Both the position numbers and the translations under genes were made by a program. The notes under the pieces were generated by a model. The model was not told the DNA's origin. It saw only the letters and a list, made by a program, of their open reading frames with translations, and ran no database searches. DNA of 64,000 nt. Origin: Vitrella brassicaformis (taxonomy: Eukaryota > Sar > Vitrellaceae). This document shows positions 24,401 to 35,663 of this stretch, in pieces; the first letter of the stretch is position 1, and every line of letters begins with the position of its first letter. The stretch spans positions 1 to 64,000 of the forward strand of contig CDMY01000244.1 in assembly GCA_001179505.1 (NCBI GenBank), read 5' to 3'.

Positions 24401-26245
24401 ATCAAGCGGCTCATGTGCATCGAGCAGCCGATCCTCTCCCAGTGCGTCAAGAGCAAAACCGTTCACGACAGATTCGTCAGAGTAACCAACCCACCCACAC
24501 ACCAACTCAAGCCACCAGGGCTGAACCAACACACTCTGTGTGTGTGTGTGTGTGTGTGTGATTGTAGGAGCCGGCCAGCTCCATGGTTCGGTCCAAGCTG
24601 GTGTGTCAGATGATCAGCAAGATGGGCGGCTGGGGCTGGACCCTCCCCGCCATCGCAGACTCGGTCTCCGAAGAGACCGACGCCGGCGTCAAGGTCCGCA
24701 AGGAGACCATGGTCATCGGCATCAACGCGGGGCAGGTGCGGCGCACACAGGTCCTCACCATGACCGCATCGTTCAACCAAGAGTAAGTTGGCCATATCAT
24801 CAAAGGCAGGCGCATTCGTCACATTGTCATGCCGTCCGTCATGACGCTTGGTTGGGTCAGGTTCACTCGTTATCTGAGTGTGGTTGAGGTGCTGAGGTCT
24901 GAGCCGTCCGCGGCCACCTTCATGGAGATGGAGGCCGACAAGCTGCAGCAACACCTACCGGACTTCACACGACACTACGCCGAGAAGAACGGCGGCAAAC
25001 TGCCCGAACGGATCGTCATATACCGGTACACACACACACATGCACACACACACACACACACACACGCACACCAGCAACAAGAGAGCACCCACAACGCCGT
25101 GCGCTCCATCTGTGCCTTCGTTGCTGCAGTGACGGCCTTCCCGAAGCCGAGAAACGCATCCTCTTCAAGTAAGTACGGTGCAGACACGACACACCCCACA
25201 CAAGACACCAGCAAGGGTGTCGGTCGGTGCCTATCTTTCTATGTGCCATTTTTTCAGGCTGTACGAGGACGCCATCAAGGCCGCCATCCAGGACTTCCCC
25301 CGCCGCACACGTCTGGTGCACCCCTCAGATGTGACACAGACAGGCCAGTCGCGGCCGTCGTCCTCGCCGCCTGCCTTCAGCCCCTGCGTCACTCTCTGCA
25401 TCGTGGCCCTGCGCGGCACACAGGGCGTCAAATTCGCCCAAGTGCATCCCGACCAGCAGGTCGGTCAGCTCGCAGACTGACAGACTGACAGACAGACAGA
25501 CCACCTCATATAGCATATGGGTGGGTGTTACGGCTGCATCTGTGTGTGTGTGTGTGTGTGTGTGCAGGTGACGAACCCTCCTCCCCACACCGTGTTTGAC
25601 CGTGGAATCAACCGGCAGCACAAATTCGACTTCTGTAAGGAAGACTGGCGACCTAATGGCGGCAGCATTTCCTACCTACATTTGTTTGCCTGCATGGCAC
25701 GGTTGGGTGTATGGCGTCCGTCAGACATTGCTCACCAGCAGGTGCCCACCGGCAGCGTGAGTCCGACCTACTACGACGTGCTCTACAACAGTCCCCTGCT
25801 GGACGCTCCCAGCGGCGGCAGCAACGGGTGTGTGGGCTTCAATGCCGACAACTTCATCAACCTGACCACTCAGCTGGCAAACCTCTACCAAAACTGGTGC
25901 TGGTGACTGGTGGGGGGCCGGGCGGGCAGGAGAGGACACACGGCACGGCCCCTGTGCTGTGCTGCATGCCCCATCCATCCAGAGCCCCTGTCTATTTGAT
26001 TGTGTGTGTGTGTGTGTGTGTGCAGGGCGGGCCCCATCCGGATGCCGCAGCCACTGATGTACGCCAAGAAGCTATCGGTCGGTCGGTGAGGGGGAGAGAC
26101 GATATGATACGGTCCCACTCCCGTACGGCGCCCGACTTGTTTGTGCATGTGATGGATCGATCGATTGATTCATCAGGATTTGGTGTCCGAGTATCTGCGT
26201 GAGCGGCCAGACGAAAGCCTCCGCCAGAACCTCTTCTACCTGTGA
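21480..26245 (+). CDS. PIWI-clade Argonaute protein with altered catalytic triad
   Basis: First supported ATG 21480 (MSGTACVSPSG); about 20 exons to TGA 26243-26245. In order: an N-domain; a PAZ region ending YFLDRYAQEGVVDYPAGRD / YPML / VCIRRGREVRIPPPL; a MID domain (CFMVVIMPLGVHRDVYGTIK, VCQMISKMGGWGWTLPAI); and a PIWI domain (ETMVIGINAGQ, LPERIVIYRDGLPEAEKR, NPPPHTVFDRGIN, TGSVSPTYYDVLYN, INLTTQLANLYQNW, GPIRMPQPLMYAKKL) ending NLFYL. The VSPTxYxVxY, LY.NW and terminal LFYL features place it in the PIWI rather than the AGO clade. In the DDH triad the first Asp is Asn (codon 24724-24726), the second Asp is kept (25131-25133) and the His is Tyr (25769-25771), so target cleavage is unlikely. 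It should bind small guide RNAs and act by recruitment. An additional 5' exon cannot be excluded. Confidence 0.9.
25026..25066. repeat. (CA)n in an intron of the PIWI gene
   Basis: A CA microsatellite begins almost directly at the 5' splice site (GGTACACACA...), unlike the usual position of TG/CA runs near the 3' splice site in this window. Confidence 0.75.
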
Positions 26246-27269
26246 TTCTCACGTGTGTGTCTGTGTGCGTATATATGTGAGTGTGGATGGCTGCGTGGAT
26301 GGAATGGAGCCTTGACGCTTTAAGTGTGTGCACAGGGCATGCATTATGGCATTTACGTGTTTATTTCTTCATGGCATGGGGCCGACGGCTGTGAGGGCAT
26401 TGCATTTATATACCGGCGTGGCGTGGTGCCGTGAAGAGAAGGACCGGTTGGTCTATTGGTTTGTTGGTCTATTGATTCCATTATACATATGGTGGAGAGA
26501 GGACTTGTCGCTCAGTCGTCATACAGCCTCTCGCTGGCGGAAAAACAGCAATGATCTTCCGATCCGATAAAAAGGCGGCAATTTGTTTTCGCCTTGTCCT
26601 CGTGCACATCCATGTGGCTGTGTTGCGCGTGTCCATGTGCGTGTCCATGTGCGTGTGAGTGTGAGTGTGAGTGCATGGACTCACGGGCCCCTCTGTCAAT
26701 CCGATGGAACCGATCGTCGTTGAGATGGGCAGAGGCCATGTCAGATCATGTCAGCTACACAGACAGGCACATAATGACTGACTGACATGCACGCGTGAGT
26801 CGGTCGACCGGCACATTAACGACCGAACAGAGAGATACACACATACATACATACGCATACGATATGCCCCGCCCTCCGCTCGGTCGCTCCTTCGCTCCTT
26901 CGCTCGCTCGCCCTCACACCTCACTCATCATCTGTGGGTGAGGGAGACAGTGACGTGACGCACTGATCAGATCCGCCACTCATGTGTGCTCGGTGTGGCC
27001 GACAATCACACATACATATTACAGACGGACAGACAGTCAGAGATGGGTAAGTACATACATACACACAAATAAACGGATATGAAAGTAGTCGATGCTCCTC
27101 TCAGGCAGACAGACAGGCAGGTGGGCACGCTGGCCAGCTGCCACACGCACCAAGACGTCAAAAACAGCACACATACACCACACGCACACACACACACACA
27201 TAGAGTCACGCCATATACTCAGTCAGTGTGCCTGCAAGACGCGGCCGGCGACCCACACGACCGGCCGGA
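26246..27269. other. Intergenic between converging genes
   Basis: About 1 kb with (TG)n and GTGTCCATGTGC-type minisatellite-like units (26600-26675), GCTCCTTCGCTC-type units (26880-26910) and tetranucleotide runs (CATA, GACA). No convincing coding region on either strand. It holds the 3' ends of the PIWI gene (+) and the PP2C gene (-). Confidence 0.5.
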
Positions 27270-30200
27270 TCAGCACCCGCCCCCGCCGTCTGTCCCGTGC
27301 CAGTCGAGGTACACAATCACACACGTCATATTGTCCATCGAACCCTGCACACACACACACACACACACACGATGATCATGGAAACGATGCCAGCCAACCT
27401 CCTGATCCGCTGACCTCTTTCCAGGCTGCGCGTATGACCTTATCGGCCGCCCTCCTGAGACGCTTGAGGACGTCGGCATCCTTGTCGGTCCCCTTGCCGT
27501 CTCGGGGGGCTGCGCACGCCTTGGCGTGGACCTCCAGCCCACTCTCCTCACCCCCACCCGCTGCCGCACCGGAGGAGCCGTTGTTGCGGCGCCCTGGACG
27601 GGGCACACAACGACCCTGCACACAGACAAACACAGCATACACAGAGGACACAAATGAGAGAAAGGGTGGGTGTTGGAACGTCGACTGACAGAGGGGCTGT
27701 CGCCTTCCCCCCTGCCGATTGCCGCAGTCAGGACGACATGCGTCAGCCGGCAGGGGGGACGCGCCCGCCCGTCCGCTAAATGTTCATCCCATGCCTCACT
27801 GTCGCACCCGCATGAAAGACCATGCTCACGTGGATCGCACGACTGAATCCTAGGTGCTGCCTGCCTGCCCCCTCGCCGCCTTTCTCCATCCATCGTGTAA
27901 CCAACCATTCATACTCACCTCATTTGCTCCTCCGCCGCCCTTATTGGTCATGTCGTATGTCATGGTCCATCCCTTGTCTCGCTGCACACCCCTCGCCACG
28001 ATGCTCGCCCACGACGGCGCTGCTGGCGTGGCGGACTCGGACGAAGAGGAGGACGACGATGCAACGCCCATGGTGCTGCCGCTGCTGCTGCTGCTGCTGC
28101 CTCTGTCGGCCGCTGCAGCAGCGGCAGCCGTTGGGGGCTCACTCGTGTCGGAGTCGTTGGGGGTCTTCTCGGTGCTATCTCCTCCCGATGCGCGGGAGGT
28201 GGCTGTGTTGTCCTTGATGTCCTTGTGGGAGTTGGGTGAGGAGGGGTGGACCACGACCGACTGGGAGGATGCAGACGAGGGGGAGGCCTCGTCACCGTCC
28301 AACTGAGGGATCAAACGAGATATGCTTCTGGCGGGAAAGGGGGAGGGGGGTTGTTCCTCGCCGACCTCGTTGGCGATGATTTTGATGGTTTCTTCATCGG
28401 ACAGCACGTCCCACACGCCGTCGCTGCACAGCACCATGAAGCGATCGCCGGGCTGCAACGGACGCTGCACACACAGGAGAATGAGGGAGACTATGAGGGT
28501 GGGTTGGTCGACATCTGGTCTGCCTCATGGCGGTTGTTTGTTTGTTGTGGGTACCGAGTAGCACTCTGGCTCGGCAATGACGAGGTCGCTATTCTGCCGC
28601 TTGATATCGAAGTTGCCGAAGGCTCGCGAAACCGCAAGCCGACGCTGCACACCGTGACCGCTAACCCTGCAAACACACAGCAAACACACACCATCTTCCT
28701 TCCATGGCTTTCCGTGTCGCCTTCTCTTCTTGGGTTGCTTTGCTTGCTGACCTGGGGCAGCCGACATGCACGACCCAGCCTCCCGCCCGGCGGATGCGCT
28801 CCATTTCGTCATGTCTGTTGGGCTTGTGGTCGTGAGTCAGACGGACGGCACGGTAAGACACTGTCGCCGCCACAGACGCCTGCACACATGAACAAAGAAC
28901 ACACACGACACAGGTGGTGCGAGCCCATCCTGCTGGCGCCGCTCCCTCCAAAAGTCGTTTGCGCATCACATCACCTGTGGCAGTCCCTCTCCCTGCTGCT
29001 GTTGCTGCTGGTTGTGCGATTCCCCCTGCTGCTGCTTCCCGCTGTTTTCGCCCCCATCCCCACTCCCCCCTGCCGCGTTGGCCCCCTCGTTGGTCGCTGC
29101 CCCCTCCTCCCCGCCGTCCCCACCCCCAGAGCTACCATCCTCCATCTTAATGTCGCCGTCCCGCTCCTCATCCTTATCGTCATCGCTGCTCTCGCTGTCC
29201 ACCTCCATACGATCACCACACGCCGGCAAGAGCCCGTTCGACGTCCGCCGGCAGATGCCGATCTTGCCCAGGGGCTCCTCCGACTGCTCCTCGGGCAACG
29301 GCGACGAGGGAGACATCTCGATGTCACCTTCCTTGTCCACCACCGTGGCAGTGTTGGTGCTGTTGGGGGAGGCGCTGCTCCCGGTGCCGTTGAGCAACGA
29401 TGATGCCTCGTTGACCGACTCGAATGGTGTGCGGGAGGGCCGGTCGGGCGAGACGGTGGCCGCCAGGTCGTCGAGGTCACCGATGGGTGAGATCTTGGGG
29501 AGCAGGGGAGTGCCGGGGGGCTCCAACGGCTCGTCGCCGGCAGCATCTGCAGCTGCGTCGCCGTTTTCGCCATCATGATGTGGCTGCTCCGCCCCCCTCT
29601 GCGCCTCCCTGTCTCCATTCCTGACATCCTCCTCTTTGGTCTCGACACCAGCAGCGGCAGCGGCAGCCGCCGGCACCAGGTCGCCATTCACCACCACCAC
29701 TTCAGCCCCCTCTTCATCCGCTGGCACGTCAGCTCGACTGTCGCTATCGTCGGCCTGGTCACCCTCAGCCACCGGCAGGACGTCCACCGTCTTCGGGGAT
29801 GCGGTGAGCGGCGTGTGCGGCAGGGAGCCCTCCGGGGTGGGTGTGTCGAAGGGCAGCTCGTTCTCGTCGTTGGTGGTGGCCAGCACTGCCCGTGAGTCGC
29901 CGATGTGCGCCAGGTGGAGCACGTTGTGGAAGACTAGGCACACCAGGGCCGTGCTGCCGTCCTGGCCAGAACACCTCTCCAAGAACCGTCTGGTACACAC
30001 ACACACACACAGACAGACAGACGAGGTCAGGGCATTTCGCATCGATCTATCGCCTTCTGACCTGTCGAGCTCCAGAAATGCGTTCCGAAACGCCTCGTGG
30101 AAGTTGGCGCGGAAATGCTGGATGGACAGGCAGAACGACAACCACAGCTATCTATGATGCGGTCGGTGTACGTGTGTCGGATCGTCCGTCCGTCTGCCCA

Positions 30201-31370
30201 CCTACCTCTTGCAGGAGTATGAGGTGATGCAAATTGTCCCTGGCTGCATTTGACGAACAAGAATCCATCAACACAACACCCTCTCTTAAGAGACTGATCC
30301 ATCCCTGCCGTGCACGACCCTGCTCCCACCGACTGTCCCACAAACCTACCGAACTGCGCCGCATCCTTGCCCCCATGGCCATCAAACACCGCGAAATACG
30401 CTCTGAAGAGACAGACCCACACCACACCACCAGACGGGCCGGCGCCTACGAGTGAGAGAATCCCCTTCCCACCCACCCCATCTTTTGTGCGTGGCGTACA
30501 TACATTTCATCTCTAGCGAATGGGTCGACCCCCTTGCTGCTCCCGAGGGGCGTGGGCGGCCTCGTGGAGCTGCTGCCACTGTTGTAGGGCTGCACCAACC
30601 CGCCCCCCTCACTACCATCCTGTTCCTTCTCCTTGTCCCTCTCGTCCTGTGTCGGCCCCATGCCGTCCTGCGTCTGCTGTGCCCGCAGGCGAGTGGACGA
30701 TGAACCGATGGGCGACGGCTGGGGACGGGGGAATGTGGCGTAGTGTGCGAGGGTGGATGTGCCGCGGCCGCCTGAGCGGACCACTATGCGGCGGGATGGC
30801 TGCTGGCTGCCATTGCCATTGGGAAGGGGCGGCAGGGGAGAGGAGGGGAAGGGGAGCGATGGGAACATCAGATGCACGTCCTCCATCACCTTCCGACGAC
30901 CCTGTATGATCAGACACATACATCACAACAACACAAACACAACAACACAGTGTGGGTGTGCGCATGACATGGCCATGGTCTTGTTTGCCGCGTTGTTGAA
31001 TTGAATGGCGCCCTGCCCTCTCACCTACCTGTGACTCGGCTGCTGCAGCGAGTATCCTAAGTGAGTACTGCGGTTGGCTCATTGCACTGTAAAAGCTCGT
31101 CACCGAACGACTGTGACTTCCCGCTCCCGGAGTGGCCACCTAACAACACACACACAGAACACACAGACCGCACCAAATGATAGAAGTACGCGTCACGTAA
31201 ACCGCACAAGATAGATCCCTGTGCTCTCTTCTTTGCTCACATACATTCTGCTCTCGCGTCCTTGGCGTCATCTCTGCGTCCTTTTTGGCTTTCGGATTCT
31301 GACGCGGCGACGTCGGCGGCACTTCCGGTGGAGGCTCGCCGCTCGGGCACGATGCTGACGAGGCAGCCAT
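27270..31370 (-). CDS. PP2C-family Ser/Thr protein phosphatase with long acidic insertions
   Basis: ATG 31370 (minus; MAASSASCPSGEPPPE), stop TGA 27270-27272. PP2C motifs appear in order and intact: GRRKVMEDVH (about 30.9 kb), YFAVFDGHGGKDAAQFGRF (about 30.4 kb), GSTALVCLVFHNVLHLAHIG followed by DSRAVLA (about 29.9 kb), RLTHDHKPNRHDEMERIRRA (about 28.8 kb), RRLAVSRAFGNFDIK, SDLVIAEPECYS, DRFMVLCSDGVWDVLSDEE (about 28.4 kb) and GSMDNMTCVIVYLDW at the end. The metal-binding Asp residues (MED, DGHGG, DGVWD, MDN) are all present, so it should be active, dephosphorylating Ser/Thr with Mg/Mn. Unusual are a roughly 300-residue acidic, Ser/Ala/Gln-rich insertion between the DSRA and LTHDHKP motifs (one exon, about 28.98-29.99 kb) and a Ser/Ala-rich insertion near 28.0-28.3 kb. 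Substrate unknown. Confidence 0.9.
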
Positions 31371-31636
31371 GCCGCTGGTTTTCGTGGTTGCTGCTGCGCT
31401 GTACTTATCAAGGTGGATCAGACGACGCAAAAGTGGCTATCGCACAAATTGAGGATACCGCCGCCTTTGACTCTGGCTGCGGAGCTAAGATACAACAAGT
31501 ACCTTCCATTTCTACCTCCCTCCTTCCCGAATGCGAGCTTGAATGGAGCGGAGGAGGCGAGAGAGAAGGCAACGATGTGCTGGCCGCCCATGCTTCTGTG
31601 AAAGCCAATTCAAAGAGAGAAGGCGTGAGTTTCGCA
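31371..31636. promoter_or_regulatory. Divergent promoter region between PP2C and sulfotransferase-like genes
   Basis: 266 bases separate the two start codons on opposite strands. No recognisable core element was seen. Confidence 0.35.
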
Positions 31637-32791
31637 ATGGCTGCAAACGAGAGTTCTGGTGGTCTTCGCATCATCGGTGCAGGCTTTGGGCGCACAGGGT
31701 GAGCCGATGGGTGGATCGCTTGACAAAAGGATGGATGCTTGTGTTGATGCCTAGCTGCAGGACGTTATCGCTTAAGAAAGCCCTCGAGATGATAGGCTAT
31801 GGCCCATGCTTCCACATGACAGAGATCATCTTTGACCCCAAGGCGCCACGGAAAGCGCGGCAGTGGAAGCAGATCGTGGACAGAGATGGCAATGACGTCG
31901 ACTGGCACAAGGTAAGCGCACGCAGACAGACAGACAGACAGGCCGGCGGGCAGGCTTGGATGGATTGCACTGATCACCATGAGCCACATGTGTCTTATCG
32001 ATGCGATGCATGCTGCAGGTGTTCGAGGGCTATGTGTCTGCCGTGGACTTCCCAAGCGCCCTCTTTTACCAAGAGCAGATGCAGGCGTTCCCTGACGCAA
32101 AGGTGGCTGGCTGCTTTGCTCACAGCTGCCCACCCTCCCTCCCTGATCGCACACACTGTGTCGCCTCTGCTGTCCCTCTGCCTGCAGGTGATTCTCACCA
32201 TCCGCGACCCTCACAAGTGGTACGCGAGTGCGCGTGAGACCATCCTGCGGAACCGCCATAACTTCAAGTCCTTCCCCGTCAACGTCGGCATCTGGCTGGT
32301 GGGGCTCGCCGACCTCACCGACCTCGTCATGAACTACGGCCGACTGCGGTGCTGCACTGACGCACACGACATGGACAAGATGACGGAGGAGGGCAGTGTA
32401 CGGCGATTCAACGAGTGGGTGGAAGAGGTGAAGCGGACAGTCCAGCCAGTAGACAAGCTGCTGGTCTTCGAGGTACGCACGGACGGACCAGCAGGAAACA
32501 AAGGTGCATGGACAGACAGACAGACAGACAGACAACATGCCATGCACAATCGGTTTGTGGGTGTTTGGTCAGGTGTCGGATGGGTGGGAGCCTCTCTGTC
32601 GGTTCCTGGATGTGCCGGTCCCCCCCGTGCCGTTCCCCCGAGTGAATGATCGTGACGAGTTCACCACGCGCCAAGGGAATTACATGAGGCTCCTCACCGC
32701 CATTGGCTGGGCGGCTGTGGTGAGCGCGGCGGGGGCTCTAGCAGGCTGTGTGTGGCTGGTAGGCCATGGCATTAGGAAGATGAGCAAGTGA
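31637..32791 (+). CDS. Sulfotransferase-like P-loop protein with C-terminal membrane anchor
   Basis: ATG 31637 (MAANESSGGLRIIGAGFGRTG); the exon ends in GG and joins GACG after the intron, giving GFGRTGTLSLKKALEMIGYG, the 5'-phosphosulfate-binding P-loop of the Sulfotransfer_4 family. Next come CFHMTEIIFDPKAP, a second exon DWHK/VFEGYVSAVDFPSALFYQE, and VILTIRDPHKWYASARETIL (the 3'-phosphate-binding strand and helix with the Arg/Ser pattern). VSDGWEPLCRFLDVPVPPVP and FPRVNDRDEF lead into a hydrophobic segment (AAVVSAAGALAGCVWLVGHG) near the end and a basic tail (IRKMSK). Stop TGA 32789-32791. Five exons. The family uses PAPS to sulfate an acceptor, but many members are uncharacterised. The C-terminal helix suggests a tail-anchored membrane protein. 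Confidence 0.82.
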
Positions 32792-33252
32792 CTAACAGAC
32801 GGCATTGGTGGTTAATATATGGGGTGTGAGCCGTTTGTAAGTGTGTGTGTATGTATGTATATACGGACGTGTGGGTATGTGCGTTAGCTTTTGACGTGTG
32901 CATAGGACAGCATCGTGCTTGTGATCTGTTAGACAGCCATCCGCCCGCCCTCATTGCACGACTGCTGGCAGTCATGCAGTGAGGCCGGGCGGATGGCTGT
33001 CTAACATGATCGAGCAAGGACGTGGCGGCTATCGGTAATCCGTCGGGCTTGGCAGGCTGGCAGCCATGAATCGATGCATTCACCATTCTTGCAATGCTTT
33101 GAGCCCTTTTTGCAGAGCCCTTTCCGCTCGCTAAGCTTGCAGACCTGCTGCGAGCTCAGAGATGCGGCAAAGGAGGCGTTCCAACGAAGATCTGCACGGC
33201 AACAAACTGTAAGCAAGCGGGAGAGCCGCTGCTGCCAAAGATCTGCGCAGAA
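32792..33252. other. Intergenic containing a long hairpin
   Basis: Apart from the inverted repeat at 32927-33006 and a short TATG/TG run near 32840-32875, no feature is recognised. The right part must carry the promoter of the gene starting at 33253. Confidence 0.5.
32927..33006. repeat. Long near-perfect inverted repeat (38-bp stem, 4-base loop)
   Basis: Bases 32927-32964 pair with 32969-33006 around the loop CTGG (32965-32968). Of 38 pairs, 35 are Watson-Crick, one is T-G (32954/32979) and two are mismatches (C-A at 32959/32974; C-C at 32948/32985). The outer 21 pairs are perfect (arm beginning TGTTAGACAGCCATCCGCCC). Size and shape fit a small-RNA precursor, a structured 3'-end element of the upstream gene (stop at 32791), or a tiny foldback element. 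Strand of transcription is unknown. Confidence 0.85.
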
Positions 33253-34027
33253 ATGGAGGCCAAATCAGTGCCGTGCGAAGGCGGGCCGAGCAAGGGCGAC
33301 GAGGCGTCTTCTCCTCATCGACTGCTGGGGCCTCTGCTGTCCATTGGCGACACTGTAGTCCGCGACAAGGGCGAGGAGCGAGGCCTGCCCATCCTCTCAG
33401 TGGCCTACTCCCTCGTGCTGCCTCGGGTGTGCGATGCCATGGTCAGGAGCATGCCAGTGGAGGACATCATGAAAATGATGATGCGGAACTTCTTCGGTGA
33501 GGGACACTGGTTGCAACACGGACGACACAATGCGCCTTTTGATTGTGTTGCGTTTGTCGTTGGTTGGTTGGTTCAGGGTTTATCATATGGGAGTTCAAGG
33601 ACGAGGAGGCATCGCAGAAGCACGACCACTCGGTCATGCTGCATATCTTCCCAGGTAGGAGCGAGTGAACGCATGTGTGTGTGTGGAGGACACAGACAGA
33701 CAGGAGAGGTTAGAGAGGTAGGTGGTCCTTTGTGAGTGGCTGGCTTGTGTGCGTGTGTGCGCCTTCAGAGAAGGTCGACAGCTCACTTGAGTTTCCGCAC
33801 TGTCACAAGAGGAACTGGTAAACAAGCTCGGTCAGAGCGCCACAGCAACACGTCGGTGTGGTCATTCATTTACCCTTGGCGGGGTGTGGTGTCAGGGCGT
33901 CGATCAACATGAACGGGACGTACCAGCACATCCTCTACAGCTTCGTCAAACACGACACTGGTAGGCCTTGCGCTGTCTGTGTGACGATCGGTGGATGGAT
34001 TACACGCGCTGTGGATGCATTGCATAT

Positions 34028-34059
<32 letters not shown>

Positions 34060-34485
34060 ATGGTTGCTCAGGTGAGGCCATCACGCCTGATCTGTCGATG
34101 GCCGGCCAGGCTGCTGAGTGTCCGCATGACCGCCTGAAGCTGTTCGAGCACGAGATGGAGACGGGCATCCATTTCAGGGGGCAGGTGCGAGTCAACGCAG
34201 TGCAGGTACGTACGTATGTATGCTGTGGACACGTTTCCATAGGCATCGCATCCACCTGACTGACTGACGCATACATACATAACTGTGTGTATGTGCGCCC
34301 CACGTATGTGTGTGGTCTATCGGTGTGGCGTGAATGGTCTGACTGACAGGAGTTCACGTACAAGAAGGGTGTGGTTCAGTACATGGATAAGCGTGTGCCG
34401 CATCGACTGGACAAGTATGGTGAGTGAGGAAGAAATGGAATGGACAGCCGACGGGCCTCCCTCCCTCCATACGTTGGTTGGCTGC

Positions 34486-34519
<34 letters not shown>

Positions 34520-35125
34520 AGAACACCTTCTCCCTCAATGTTCGTGGGGCGATGGACCCAACGCTCAACACACTGTTCACCATCCTCAACGATAGACCCC
34601 TCCCACAGGTCAGCCAGCAAACCCATCTCGTGAGGAGCTTCATCAGATCTCGCACTCCCATCTCGTACTTCGATGGATGGATGTGTGAATGGATGGATGT
34701 GTGGATCAGAATGCCGACAAGCAGTGGCAGGTGCCGCTGTCGTCCCTCGAGGAGGCCACATTCGTCATCCGCCACGTCACCGCAACATTCAACAATCCCG
34801 ACCTCTCTGCCTTCACTGCGATGGGTGGCGACGCGGTCAAGCTGGCGTCTCTGCCAATCGACGAGGCATTCCGTTATGCCGTCGAGGTCGTCAGCAGACA
34901 TGAGGACAGGTGCGTGACCAAAGCAATGAAGGCCCACATACGTACCTATGTGTCCTGTTTGGTTCATGTGCTGTGCTGTGGTGCATGTGCAGGTTCCCCC
35001 TCGTTATGGCTCTGGACAGTGGCGGTATGATGAAGGCTGGCGTGGTGACGGGTGAGGCCGTCGAGGGCCTCGTCGGCCACAGCCTGAGGACAATGCCCGA
35101 GGTCCGGGTGCCAGAGCATGTGTAA
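33253..35125 (+). CDS. Conserved-looking protein of unknown function
   Basis: ATG 33253 (MEAKSVPCEGGPSKG) with supported exons 33253-33496, about 33577-33652, 33769-33821, 33897-33960, 34073-34205, 34351-34420, 34520-34608, 34710-34909 and 34992-35125 (TAA). Segments include LSVAYSLVLPRVCDAMVRSM, GFIIWEFKDEEASQKHDHSV, FRGQVRVNAVQEFTYKKG, YENTFSLNVRGAMDPTLNTL and LEEATFVIRHVTATFNNPDL. Composition is that of a folded, soluble protein of about 330 residues without a clear signal peptide, membrane helix or known catalytic motif. I do not recognise the family. Many introns here end in long (TG)n tracts. Confidence 0.7.
34486..34519. repeat. (TG)n running into a 3' splice site
   Basis: Fifteen or more TG units are followed directly by CAG and the exon starting AGAACACC..., in place of a normal pyrimidine tract. 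Confidence 0.85.
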
Positions 35126-35663
35126 TTAATTCGATAGATCTGCAGCTGAAATCGATGTGCGGACGGTAGGCTCTCGCCTTGACTCCTTTATTTTGCCAGT
35201 GCTGCGGCATGGAATTAGTGCAGGCAGTATGGTGCAGTATGTAGGCCTGCCTGGTTTATCCGTTTATCTCATCGTTCGTAGTGCTAGTGACTGACTGAGT
35301 GCTGCCTGGGATTTTGAGTCCTGTGTGATTGTCTCGGTTGATGATGCAGCATGGTCGATGGATGCAGGCAGTTTCATCTAGTTGCTTTATCGTGCGTCCG
35401 CGAGGTTTTGTTTGGATGTGCTGACCCAATTTTGTGCTGACCAGTTGACTGTGTGCATTGCTGATGCCGCCCTCGAGCGGAGATCAATGGAAGCTGTCAG
35501 CCACGAGCCCAAAGAACGGGTCGTCTGGGCCCCCCGGGATGGCACAAGTGAGAAGAGGCAAACAACAATGAATTCAGTCTGGTATACATGCACGAGTCGG
35601 GTCCCCACAACCAGCCCCACCGCACCACAACCACACGAGGACGCAGGGCACACAAATGGACGA
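35126..35663. other. Intergenic between converging genes
   Basis: No gene seen; open frames here lack domain or splice support. It carries the 3' ends of the unknown gene (+) and the J-domain gene (-). Confidence 0.5.

Noticed and set aside
28966-29578. Long open frame on the plus strand across the acidic PP2C exon
   Set aside because: It is the mirror of a GC-rich, Asp/Glu/Ser-rich exon on the minus strand; the minus strand carries the PP2C motifs on both sides.
21480-33006. A dedicated PIWI-hairpin gene cluster or defence island
   Set aside because: The genes between them (PP2C and sulfotransferase-like) have no known link to small-RNA pathways, and eukaryotic gene order here looks random; only the individual elements are worth following up.
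34030-34062. CTGCCTGC repeat next to an exon as a possible tandem regulatory element
   Set aside because: Simple microsatellite in the usual position upstream of a 3' splice site.
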